A stretch of 64,000 bases of DNA from Sycobia sp. Sy_11 (Eukaryota > Arthropoda > Insecta > Hymenoptera > Epichrysomallidae). Positions 1 to 60,870 of this stretch are shown in pieces. The translations under genes were made by a program, and so were the position numbers. The notes under the pieces were generated by a model. That model made no database searches and had not been told where the DNA came from. It was given only the letters and a program-made list of their open reading frames with translations. Positions within the stretch are counted from its first letter, which is position 1, and each line of letters starts with the position of its first letter. The stretch is taken from the NCBI GenBank assembly GCA_018907035.1, contig JACCIC010000036.1, positions 1,870,001 to 1,934,000 on the forward strand. Direction: 5' to 3'.

Positions 1-3000
1 CATCGTCCCAACAAGTATCTTTGAAGGTCTCAGTGCTGTGACATTGCAAGAATATGAATTCACAGAAGATTTTATTAAATTTTTTAGTTCTACGATCCAC
101 ATACAGTCTCCAAGATAGATTCTTAGCTAATCCAACACAAAGACTCGACTCAGTAGATAGAAAAAGTATAATGATATCCAATATGTATTTTAAGCTAATC
201 TTACATTTATTTTTTATTGCTTTGGACCTGGATTTTATGAGTACCGAGTCTCGTGAATGCATCGGTCACCCACGTCGAAACTGACATCGCTGGTCGTCTA
301 AACGCTGTTACGCCGTGATCAAAAGAGGCACAGGGAACTTGGGTGTTTTTGTCAGGTCGTTAATGTAAAGTTTGTTCTGATAGTTAGATTATATCGTGAG
401 TCTTATAAACCATTAATGTAACAGAAATAGTAGAAGAACTAATATCTGTGTGGCCCGTAAATTTGTATGAATATATGACGATTTAGCAGCCGAAAATACT
501 GCTGATTATTCTCTGCTTAACAAATATCAGGGAATTCAAACGCCTAGCTTAAAAAATCTGTCAAACAAACGGAATGGTTGATTGTGCTATATGCCTTAGT
601 AAGTCAAATATCATAAACAAAGTTACTTACTTTTCGTCACATTTTAGTCTAAAGTCACCTATAAGTTTCCACAAAGTAGGTTCTATCGAGAGAAAAAGGC
701 GGTATTCTGATTGCATAGGATTAAACAGTTGAAAACTCTGGAATATATAATCTTGCACATCGTCCTAAACTTTTCAAGGACGTTTACAAGGAATTCTAAT
801 AATTATATTGGTCGTAAAGATGACGCATTAATCGACGATTGGCACTTTATAATCAATCACACAAACCTTTTTCCAATTTTAGGAACATATGAGAAGTAAT
901 GGAAAAATTGAACAGCGAAATCAAGAAGTCATAAATATCAAATAATGATTTACCTTTTGTACGTTTGACCCTAGACTACCTGCTAAACTATGAGGGTGGA
1001 AAGGGGAATGAAGAAATCCTAATCTGAAAGTGTTTACATTCATAGCGAAAGATGAATTTTACAAAGAAATAAATAATATAAAACTCTTTTATTGCGTATA
1101 TCTTATAAAATAATATAGCGATGCCAACTATTTGAGTTACCTTCATAAATGTTAAATTAAAAGTATATTAAATTAATCGAAACTAAGTGCATAAAAATAG
1201 AATAACATTAGAAATAAAAGAAAAACAAAAAACCTAGAGAAATTTATAGTTATAAGAAGTACTCGATATCGCTGACTGGGAAATATAGTAGATAGGCAAA
1301 GTAGTACCTCCGGAGCTCAGAAAATTTAACCAGCATGTATCACAGATAATAAATAGATGGATGGCTGCTGAGATGCTTCAGCTTTGTTGATGACTTTGAC
1401 ATTTTCTCCCACTTATGAGTTCGATTGGGATATATGAGACTGATATTACAAAACCAACGTATATTTTCAGTTATGATATAATAGCGATTTGCTGACTTTT
1501 AAAATCATTTGATAGATTTTTTTTCACTGGCTCAGTTAAATTAATATATAAATAGCTTTATTAATGGAGTGTTCTATTACCATTTTACTGAAATCCACAA
1601 TAAATGAGCCGATTTTCTCTACCGGCCCATCGATTCGCTCCATCGGTGGCAATATCCGTCGAATGAGATCCATAGTGACAGAAGAGTGCCATTTCTTGAA
1701 TACCGAGGAACTTCGGAAACACCATCTATTCGGCATTATGGGGACTCTCACAGTAATGCTTTAGTCTTAGATGGTTAGAAAATAGTGTATAATATCTTTA
1801 GAATAAGTGTATAGGTGATATATAGTATGATAATATAGTATAATAGTTTTACGTGGTACCACTAAGCAAGCGCATGTGTGGGTGACAACTGTATTAACTT
1901 CTACTAGCTATCCTTAGTTGTAGACGGGTTATCTACAGTATCTCCTTTAATTTGATATAAGAATAGAATTTATGGATATAAAAACAAGAATTACGCAATA
2001 TTTTAGTACACGACTTTCGAATACTTACATTTATTTATATAGATTTAATATTATCCAAATTAATCTTGTTGACTTACAGAAATTGATCTAAAAAATGGTA
2101 GCTTTACCGATCATTGCAGTTTCTTTGAAGAACCGAACCAGAACAGCCTTTTATCTGTTCTCAAAACAGAGTTAATGTTATAAGTCGGAAGCCTCGAAAT
2201 AAAGAAATATCGCGGTGCTCCTTCATGGTAAGTCATTTTATATAAAATAAAGTTTTATCGATATTTGTTTTGCAAAACCAGCGGTACCGTATAATATACC
2301 TATCTTTTTAGAACCTTATTACAGCAAAATAAAAAATAAATCGTAATATATTGTGTAATAAGTTCGATACAGTAGCATCTTGTCGATGAGGATATATTGC
2401 CATACGAGCGATGCGAGACACAGAAAGAGTCGTTTGAAATAGGAGTTATGAATATATTATTCTTCAAGTAATAAAATAGGAACATGTATTAAAAAATGGA
2501 TTCATTTTTCAATGTTTGTTAGAAAATTAAAGGAGGAGAAAATGTCTGCAACCGAACAGCAAGTCTCGAAGATAATCTGGAAGAACTGAGTTTGAACCGA
2601 CAAAAAAACAAAAGTTTTTAGTTACGCAATAAATTAAACAATCAAATACTAATGAAAGCTATGAACTATACATAAAATATCTAGATAAAGGGTAAATGAA
2701 ATTATTTTCAAAGCAATTGTTGAAACTAATTTAACCTTTTCAGTGAATGACAGGCTCTAACATTATTAAGAATAAGATATAAGTTATTATCAGAAAGTCA
2801 GTACATTACTTAAGCCTTCTAGTTATTTTGATGAATTATGAAAATCTTTCGAACGCCATCTATGTAGAGTGACGAATTCAATCCCGACAATGAAACTAGA
2901 TTATGGAGATGAAAGAAGTCTCATTGTAAATTTTTGACAGAGTTTATATTTTAAGTACATTTTTAAAGTATAAACATTACTCTTATATATTCTATTGACT

Positions 3001-3716
3001 TTTTTCATACAACTTTGTTCATACATTTTTCAGAATATGTAGTATTGCCAGTTTTTAAGTTTAAAGAATTTGACGATTGCTATTTTTATTCTTTTAAAGT
3101 TGAAATATCTTAGAAGACTGGTCGTTATAGCAATTCTCGTGATAAATTTATGTCCAGCGAAACTCTTCCGAGAACCATGCCACGTTTGCTTGTCCAAAGA
3201 GAAGCGAATTTATCGGCTAATTCTAATAATGGGACTCAAGAGAGTTAGGTTAAAACTATTGATTTTAGCTTTCATAAATTTTTTTTTAATCGCACTCGCA
3301 TCAAAATCCTGAGCGCATAATGTTGTATTTAAATTTGCATTAAGTTTTTGCTCCGGTAGAAATTTATCGAAAGTGCGGTGGCTCGGAATCCCGCTTCACT
3401 CGAGCCCTCCAGAAACCGGATCTGCTTCGGAGCATCGAATACCCTTGGCTTTATGAAATGGTGCGATATGCTCATAAAATTTAATTCCAGTGCCAAAATG
3501 AATAGCAGCATTCTTCGTGACAGTCTTAAATATTTGAAACTTAAGAATGTAAGTAACTTTGAGAGACCCATAAGAAATCCTGTGCATTCGTTAAAGAAAA
3601 TATTAATGATCTAACTGTGGCATTCATTTGAGACTGTAAGGAAAATATTCCTGATTTTTTTCGAAATAGCGAGCCATTTAGTTATACGCCATAGGCTTTA
3701 TAGAGAAAGGAAAAGA

Positions 3717-3724
<8 letters not shown>

Positions 3725-3778
<54 letters not shown>
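3725..3778. repeat. (GA)n microsatellite
   Basis: Near-perfect GA dinucleotide run of about 27 units, 4 kb upstream of the coding start. It is a homopurine tract that could bind GAGA-type factors, but no neighbouring element supports a function. Confidence 0.95.
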
Positions 3779-3780
<2 letters not shown>

Positions 3781-4730
3781 CGTGAGCCTAGAATGCAAAA
3801 TTCTGCAATTGTGAGAATCTCCTTTGTTCTGCACGCGTATATCCGAATCAATAGTTTTTAACAGACTCCGCTACGGATTATATTGATCGGTCACACGTAT
3901 GTCTAACCAACACATCTGTCGAATATGACGCGATCGCCCGTAGGCCATTTTGACAGATTTCGAATTTATACAGATCGAAAATTGAGTTTGGCTGTCCTCT
4001 GCATAATTTGTGAGCCGTCGGTCGGGGCGAAGTTCTCGCGTGCGCTCCGCTGAATTGGAAAGCGGCGGCACGGTAGCGCGCGCGCAGACGCAGCCCGGCG
4101 AGCCGATCCAAATGAAAATGCGACATAAATCTAAATCTACTTTCAAATTAAACCAGTTCTTTCCTTCTCTCTCTCTCTCTCTCTCTCCATCTCTGTTTAC
4201 AGCACGCAAGAGTCAGTCGATTTTTGTAGTTGAAAATTGCCTACGAGTAAGAGATCGATTCTGTTTACCCTCGAACTCTTCTTACATGCCCAGGAGAGGT
4301 TTCTTACAATCGCAGGATAGATAGATAGATAGATAGATAGAGTAGAGAACCAATTCATTTATATGTAAAATCCTCTGAATTCAAATTCCCGATGGCTCGC
4401 AAAGGCCTGGCTTCGATTCGATTTAAGTTTATGGTTTGAAAAGCTGACAATTCCCCAAAAGTGATAAAATTTTCTCACACTGTAAGCGGAATTCTCTTGT
4501 ATAATAAATTACGTTTTTTAAAAAAGCAAAGAATTTACTATTACGTAATTTGGTGACATACATGGAAAATAGGAAAATTTGTATGGCAATCTGCAACGTG
4601 CAATTGATCCTTTGAATCTTTGAATCTTTCATTGGCCAATTTTATGCAGATTATTTCTCTTTTCTAACGTAAGATACCTGAAAAAAATAATCAAGTTCAT
4701 TGAATTCTAAATTTCCATACTCAAGATTTC

Positions 4731-4869
4731 GTTTTTAGAAAACAAGAAAATATTTGTATTGGGTTGTTTTTTTTCTTATTTGTTATTATTATTATTATTT
4801 TTCTTATTCTTTGTTTTTTTTCTTAGTTTTTAGAAAACAAGAAAATATTTGTATTAGGTTGTTTTTTTT
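4731..4869 (+). repeat. Two-copy direct repeat, period 95 bp
   Basis: A segment of about 43 bp (start of copy 1 at 4731, copy 2 at 4826) is repeated almost exactly. One G/A difference lies near its end, and a T-rich spacer with an ATT run separates the copies. The high identity in otherwise diverged DNA points to a recent local duplication. Confidence 0.8.
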
Positions 4870-5671
4870 ATTTTTTTAAAGACTTGAATTAATAATTATC
4901 AGATTAAATTACAATGTTGATTTAATAGAACTCTAATTGTTCGAGTTACTCGAGCAGCTCAGGCTAGTCAGACATTTCAGCTATTCAAGTTGATCGAATT
5001 TTTTTTTACTAATATGCATATAAACAATATAGAACAGCTAAAAAGGTTGCACTTTTCATCCCCTCGACGAAATGAATTTCAAATTTCAAATTCGAAATTT
5101 GAAATATTCAAACGGCTTGGGCTGTTGGAACAATTCGAACAGCTTTTCGACTTGGTTGAGTTGCTCGTGTGCTTTCAACGACACGATGACCTTGAAGCTG
5201 TTCAAACCATTTAAAAAACAAAAGTTCTAGGTCTATACTTTAAAATAACAATGGAAAATTTTTATTATTTTTTTAAAATAGTATATTAAGTATTTCAAAA
5301 ACTCATATTTTTGAATAGTTACAGTTTTTAAGAATACGAAAAGAAAAATATCAGATATATTTACAGGTTTTTATGAAAAAATATTTTTTGTTACATATTC
5401 TAGTAATTTCTTTTTTCACATATCATATTTTCGATAGGAAACAAACTTATATTATTGTCTATGTACTTTAATTCATTCATTCTTTTTCACATTTGTATGT
5501 TCCAAAGTTTTTTAAATTCTCATTTATATCATAGAGATATAGGTAATGTTTTAGAAAATATCTTTCTTCCTCAATCCTTACTCTCCATTACTTGAAATAA
5601 ATGATTCGCATGACAGGCAGAGGAAACGTGATGCATATATTACAGCTAATGCCAAAAAGTACAAATCTCTT

Positions 5672-5676
<5 letters not shown>

Positions 5677-5721
<45 letters not shown>

Positions 5722-5723
5722 TA
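5677..5723. repeat. (ATT)n microsatellite
   Basis: Trinucleotide ATT run followed by an imperfect AT-rich tail up to about 5758. Confidence 0.9.
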
Positions 5724-5849
5724 TATTTATTGTTATTATTTATTTATTATTATTTATATAAAGAAAATGTTAAAACGCAAAATTTATGCCTCTCCTGGCA
5801 GGCCCGTGCATTTCTCCTTTAAAGCAAACAATGCAATCATCAATATTTC

Positions 5850-7240
5850 ACGAGGCATTATCTCTCGCTCGTTCCGAGTGGATTATACGGGTGGAGCGGG
5901 CGAGAGGGCACGGACGGGCCGACTCACCTGATAAAAGGGTACGTTTAAGACGGAGAGTACCGTGTGCAAGGGATGAACTTCGAAGGTGGCACGGAAGGAG
6001 GGGAGAGGAGACGAAGAGCGCGCGAAGGAGAGGCCGAGAGATCGAGAGGAAAAGGCATCGCCTTGCACGGCGGAGGTTCCTAACGATCGGCTCACGGAAA
6101 CGCCCGAAGAGAAGCGACTTCGCTCCTTTTCCCGCACCTTCCTGCTTCTCTGTCTTTCTTCCCCCCCCCTCCGCTCACTCCGCTCTCGCCCCTTCTCTTC
6201 CCCCTGGCTTCACTCTCCTGCACACGCACGGGATTCGTATCCTTGATTCAGGACGTCTCTTGCAGGATTCTCTTTCGAATTTAGCCTGCCGAATTTCGGC
6301 GACGGCTGGATTTAACCCTATTTCTGCTCGCCTTCTTTTCAGCAGATTCTCCTATATGTGAGTGTTCGGTGGGATCGAGACAAGGCTACTGGTTCATAAA
6401 TAGATCGATACGTATTTATGGCATGGATTATAATAGAATAAGAAAAACAAAGAAATAGGACGAGAGAAAGGAAGCGCGAGAAATATAAGATCAACGTAGG
6501 TAAGAGGGTCCGACGTAGCCAAACCGTCCGTACTTCATTAGAAATACTATGGTTTCGAGTATCGGCCAACGATGGTCCCAGCATTAAGATTCAGATTTGT
6601 GAGGTGCTGATATAACGCATGGAAGATGCATTATATAGTCGAAGAAACAAAAAGAGCAAGAGGGGTCAGGGGAATGGGGCGGGCAGGCAACATCAGCGAG
6701 TTCAAAATCAGTAGTGCGGGTCAATGTATGCCGACGCACGTCCGACCGAGAGCATCCGCTGCCATGCTACCACTGCTAGGCTGGCATTGCGACTATCCCT
6801 CGTACATAGTATCAAAAGCTCACAAGTGCACACGTATACGCACACCTACTCATGCGCAGATGTATATACGAGCGCTGCACGCGAGGCGCGGAGTCCCGCT
6901 TCCGAATGAAGGAGGCTCACTCTCTCTCTCTCTCTCTCTTTCTCTCCCCTTCTCTCGCTCTCTCGAAAATCGATCCACCGCCAGCGCTGCTATCGCCACC
7001 GCGCCAGCGGAACAGAGGGTTAATGGAGGGGGTAGCGCAGAGGGGTGTGGGGAAAGGGGGTGGTGGAGCGCGCGAGAGCGAGAGAATTCGCAGTGCTCGC
7101 GATCTCGCTTCGGGCCGCGTCAGTTCGTCGACGGCAGGGGTCGCGTGCGTGCCGCGCACAGAGAGACGGCCAAGGAGCGAACGGCGGCGCGAGTTCGAAT
7201 TTCTTATACTGATACACAGACAGAGATAGACCGAGCGAGC

Positions 7241-7289
<49 letters not shown>

Positions 7290-7748
7290 AGAGAGAGGGG
7301 GGGAGAGAGAGAGAGAGAGGGAGCAGCGAGCACATGCAGCTCCCTCCGAGGAGGCGGTGCGCCGTGGCGCGTTGCGCGCGGCGCCGCTAGCCGCGCGTCC
7401 CCGGTCTGCGTGTGATATTTTACGTGTGAGTGCATGTTCATGACGACGACGACGGCGACGACGATGAGCCGACGGATCCGCTGGCTACGGCGCTTCCCCG
7501 CACCCGGAGTTGACAGCGAGAGAAGGGTAGCGGGTTGAATCGGCCCATCGAGAAAACGCGCCAGAGCCGCAAGAGTGGGTGAAAGGGGAGGGGAAGGACG
7601 ACTGGCCCAACGCCGGGGTTATGCGCGAGGCGGTAGCGTCGGCAGCGCTCCTCGACAGAAGCGGCACGGGGAGGACGAGGCCTCATCGCCGGCGGCTCGT
7701 CGCCGCGACCGAAGTAGCAGCAGCGGCGGCGGCAGGGGCGGCTGCGCC
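5850..7748 (+). promoter_or_regulatory. GC/CpG-rich promoter and 5' leader region of the sidestep-like gene
   Basis: Base composition shifts sharply from AT-rich to GC- and CpG-rich here and stays so up to the coding start. The region carries CT/GA tracts (about 6919-6960 and 7240-7325). It also has an arthropod-type initiator core, TCAGTT, at 7120-7125, with no obvious TATA box 30 bp upstream. This is what a CpG-rich, GAGA-type, TATA-less developmental promoter looks like. The exact start site and any non-coding first exon cannot be fixed from sequence. All long open frames in this region encode low-complexity Arg/Ser/Glu peptides from the repeats and are not genes. Confidence 0.5.
7240..7325. 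repeat. (GA)n tract in the promoter
   Basis: Long, slightly interrupted GA run about 420 bp before the coding start. It matches the clustered GAGAG sites that Trl/GAF-like or CLAMP-like factors bind in insects. That it is bound here is an inference. Confidence 0.85.
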
Positions 7749-56743
<48,995 letters not shown>

Positions 56744-58013
56744 GTGAGTCTTAATTGCCTTCATACCTATATATGTATTCAATTATATACACACACCGCA
56801 AAATTCCTTCCCCTATTATTTTGCTGCGTTCTATGTCTTTGCTGTTTCCGGCGCGGGACCGCGAGGGACGAGCTCGCCCCAGCGAGCGTGTAGAAAGGGT
56901 GGGGACGGGGAACATTTCCCGGCGCGCGCGCGCACGCGTGTTTGTATCTTTACATACACGCAGGGCCCTACCATTACACAGTCGAGCTTTATTTTTAACT
57001 GGACGTCACGTCGCGAGCTGTGCGCTTTTCTTTCTCACAGCGACAATATCTATATACATACATAGTTCGTTCGCGAGGTAGGACGCCTCTTTCTCACAAG
57101 GACAGGTGTAATTTAAGAGAAGGGAGGGATTGTTTTTCACCTTTTCAAGGAAAACGCGTATAGTTTTACATTTTTGTCTCTACGTGTGTACGTGTGTGTA
57201 TTCGCGCGCGCGCAACTGCGTTGAAACGTGAAAAAGTAATTTCGCCGCGTTTTGATGATCAATGTTCCTTCTTTCGTGTTTATTTTTTGGTCTTTGTTTT
57301 TTCATTTTATGTTTCTCAACCTTGCCATTATAGATAATAAAATGGGTACGATATCTGGAGTTTCAATTATTTAATGCTTAAACGAGCGTAGATTTTGTAA
57401 AGAAGAGATATCATAATTCAGTTTTGCTAAATGTAATGTTGTTAAATGTAGTATCATAGTCATTAGTTAAAAGCATCTTGAAACGATATGGATTTCTAAA
57501 AGTCTTTTCTTATAAAATTTTAAAATGATATTGTGCAGTTAACCAGGTGTACAAAAATAAGATTTATTTTTTCAAATCCTTAAAATTAACTAAAATCAAT
57601 ACTTTATAATAATTTTGAAAAATATCGGACTTTGAGGGAAAAAATACATGGAACTCCAAAAAAAATTATCAAAAAAAAAACTCTAAATCGCGTTTTAAAA
57701 ATATTGTATTCGATATACAGTTTGGGGTTAATTTGTGGCAGAAATTAAAGTCATAAAAAAATTCCTCGTTTCAATTTTTTATTGCCATGTTGTTTTGACA
57801 ACATACCGTTGTGTAACTCTATCAAAACTAAAATCAATTTAAATTTTATTTCCCAATCAAAATTATTAGAACGCCTATCAACAATCGGTGAGGAGGAAAA
57901 AAAACAGCTCAAAAAAAGTTTAAATTCTTAATAAAGAAAAAGTACACGTGAAACATTTCCCGGGCTCTTTCCCCATTTATTATATATATATGCTTATATA
58001 TAGTGCTTCTATC

Positions 58014-58018
58014 TTACA

Positions 58019-58070
<52 letters not shown>

Positions 58071-58075
58071 TGTAA
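58014..58075. repeat. (AT)n microsatellite inside a perfect palindrome
   Basis: TTACAGT, a long AT run, then ACTGTAA, so the whole 62 bp is self-complementary and can form a cruciform. The flanks also share GTGCTT/AAGCAC in inverted orientation. Confidence 0.92.
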
Positions 58076-59684
58076 TATATAAGCACTTACTTTCTTCAAG
58101 AGTGACATTACCAAGCCTTAAATTCATTTCACCGAAAGGAGTAAAATTAAATTGCGTGGTATAAAAAAGTCGGGGGGGGGAGCGAGATGCGATTGCGCGC
58201 AAAATAATTCGACGGAGCGAAGTGTGTGTATGACACAGACGGGCACAACAAAATTGAGTCAATCCCTTAAACATGGCTTATATATCGCGTTCCCATACAT
58301 ACAGTATATACGCCGAGGAGACCTCGAAATAGCTGGCGCGTCGTTAAATATTACAGCATCGATAAAAACATCAATCTGAAATAGTTTACTGCTCTCGTAT
58401 ATAAAGAATAACTAGAAAAGAAACCGGGTGGAGGTGGGGAGTGGAGAGTGGAGAGTGGAAGGACTTCTTTACAGAGCCATATCATATACTTTTTCGCGGA
58501 GGCTATGCAATTTTGAGCGAGAAGAGTGTTTTTACATGTATACTATATGCGGCAAAAACCTGGTTGGGTCGAGGAATTTTTTCGCGTTGCTTTGCAATAA
58601 TAATAAAACTCGATGCATTGAGAATACCGACTTACGTATGCATGACTCGATAAGTGCTTGGCATTGTCGTTATACGTAAATATAATTATACAGTAAAATT
58701 GAGGCTTAGGTGTGCCATTCAATTTGGGACATCGAATACAATTGAACAGTACAATATATTAGAAATAGATGGCGTTTAAATGAGATGCTCGCATCGTGAC
58801 AATCGGTTATTATGTTACTCTTGATATTATCGGCCGACGCAATATATGTTTGTACTACTTGTTCGTAGTGCGCGCTATAGAAGATAGAGTAGCCCCGTCC
58901 GAGGATACAATTGTTCTCTTGCGTAATAATAGACTGTTTCAAGACGCGACGAGAAATAATTCTTTGAGATTTATTCAGTCTTTAATACTTATAATGCCGC
59001 ATATGAGGAATTGCCATATATAATAAAAAAGCTCACATATTGTGTCGAAAATACTTTCTGTCAATCTAATCGGATATTTTTGAATGCTAGTATATATGAA
59101 TTATTCTGCGCTGCTTCCGAATTCGGTTATAGGAAAAAATATTTGTGTTGTATAATACACTCGGGCTTTCATTCGATAAAAAATATATTATTTAGATTTT
59201 CAATAAAATTTAATTATTTATCTAATAAATCATATTAATGATTTGTATTCTGATATTGTTTTGCCTCCATCCGTCATCCTATAATAATTGTGGTAAAAAT
59301 TAAAAATACCTCGATGAATATATAACTGGTATAACTACGGAATCGCCTTGTTAAAATGATTAAATATAGCTTAATTATTATGTATACGCATTTTCTCTCG
59401 ATGCGATGTTTAATGCTTTGAATTATAATATTAACAAAGATTTTAATTTCAATAGTTGCGCATCTTTAAAGTCGGATAATTTTAAAGAGTGGGGTTAAAA
59501 TTAATCAATATATTTTTTTTATCGATTTACGTCCAAATATTACTGAATCGCGCTTAAATAAACATTTTCATTGATTCGCAAAGAAATCATTAATAATCGA
59601 AAATGACTTCCAATCTAACACTGAATTTAAATCTGTTTTACACAACCGAGAAACATTGATCTATATCTCTATAAATATAATGAC

Positions 59685-59851
59685 CACTGTGGCAATAAAA
59701 TATCATTGTGTGACAAAACACGCGATACAAGTTAATACTTCTCGATTTAGTATATGGAGCACGGAACCGAAAATAGGGACTGCTATACCTCGAGGTGTAT
59801 TAACCTGTAGGATGTATTTTATCGCGCAACGGTATTTTACTGGCACGGCCG
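59685..59851. mobile_element. Old palindromic MITE, about 165 bp
   Basis: The left arm (59686-59745) and the reverse complement of the right arm (about 59790-59850) align over 60 bp with about 43 identities (72 percent). Most differences are transitions. Shared blocks include TAAAATA, GTTAATAC and CTCGA. The centre of about 45 bp is weakly self-complementary too. Similarity may extend a few bases outward (ATAAT on both sides). No coding capacity; superfamily unassigned. Confidence 0.65.
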
Positions 59852-60179
59852 TAATTATATAGTTATATTGAAATAGACCAGCTTTTCCGCGGCGCATTTA
59901 CGTAAAGGTGGTGGGTAAAGACAATTCCAATTCAGCAATCTATGTTAAGGTTTACAACAAAAAAATTCTAATATGTAAACAATTGAAAATGTAAATTATA
60001 AAATGCAAAAAGCTGCCAAGTGATTTTGTCAAATAATAATGTCAGACATTATTTATTTTAAACCTAAAAATCAGTTTAAATATGGATTTATTTTACGATT
60101 GAGCTAACATATGCAAGTTACGAAGAAGCTCTATTAATAGCTCATGGAATTTTGGTCTCCGCTTTTACACGTAGAATAT

Positions 60180-60870
60180 AAGCAACATTTCAGCGACGTC
60201 GAAAAATCGCCGGATCGCATCCGGGTACTATATATACCGCGTTAGATACGTAGCAGGTCTAAAAGTATACAAACTCTCGGGGCGCTTTTGAAAGAAGGCA
60301 AAGCCAGTGGCGAAGGGCGGTGGGCTGGAGTTTTTCCGGCCTTTGACCCTTTAGAATCGGGGCGAAAAATAGAAGAACTTGCATTATAGGCGCGATTAAG
60401 GCGCGCACAAGCCACAGATAAGCTCGTGGGTTTGTTGATGCGTTGCCCCGAGAGCCGAGTATATAAATATAATAAACAGGAACGACGAAAAATTCGATAC
60501 CTGCAAAATATGAAATTATTAAATCGTTAAATGATTTAATAATTTTATATACGCATTTCACGCGTATAACTTTAATTATTTACGGTACAATAGGAGATTT
60601 GTATTATTATAAACGTTTCCACTCTCAACAGATGTGTGACTTCAATTTTTATTGCATCTGTCCGAAATTTAAATTTTATCACAGCGATTGGAGGGGTAGG
60701 GGATCGATCCATACGCGCTCGGGGAGTCGAAAAGCCCCGGCGGTATGCCTTGGTCGAGGATTTCGTAATCGCGCGATATGGCGTCAAATGTAAAAGGTTC
60801 GACGCGATGTGCGCTCGAATCGCCATGAAAAATTTGTCGATGAACACACGACACACGCGAAAGGTCAGAG
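60180..60870. other. CpG-containing patch in intron 8
   Basis: Two sub-blocks (about 60180-60470 and 60690-60870) are richer in CG than the surrounding intron and include short AT-rich gaps. The open frames on both strands are not protein-like. Possible regulatory sequence by composition only. Confidence 0.25.

Larger units (their letters stand above)
1..5850. other. AT-rich upstream region without a supportable gene
   Basis: I see no convincing gene here. The DNA is AT-rich and every open frame is short. It contains a GA repeat (3725-3778), a short GATA repeat (about 4314-4341), an ATT repeat (about 5677-5723), a duplicated 43-bp segment (4731-4869) and a perfect small palindrome near 5072-5105. 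Some stretches (about 1560-1760, 2090-2180, 2540-2610 and 3320-3600) read like weathered coding sequence in one or more frames, but none gives a recognisable family or a consistent exon structure. They could be old pseudogene or transposon debris. Confidence 0.5.

Noticed and set aside
1536..1764. Opposed frames of 66-71 codons that look coding in places; one minus-strand register is faintly chemoreceptor-like
   Set aside because: No consistent exon boundaries, stops in the register with the resemblance, and no neighbouring exons that could be joined.
6626..7390. 254-codon open frame upstream of the coding start, and its antisense partner at 6917-7441
   Set aside because: GA/CT repeats and high GC create open frames in several registers at once. 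The peptides are Arg/Glu or Ser/Leu low complexity with no domain, signal or splice logic.
7575..7748. Upstream extension of exon 1 to an earlier start
   Set aside because: The frame is open upstream, but no in-frame ATG exists; the candidate start is GTG. The ATG at 7749 has a strong context and leads directly into a signal peptide.
59656..59897. Plus and minus frames with similar peptides
   Set aside because: The resemblance comes from the inverted arms of the small MITE, not from a protein.
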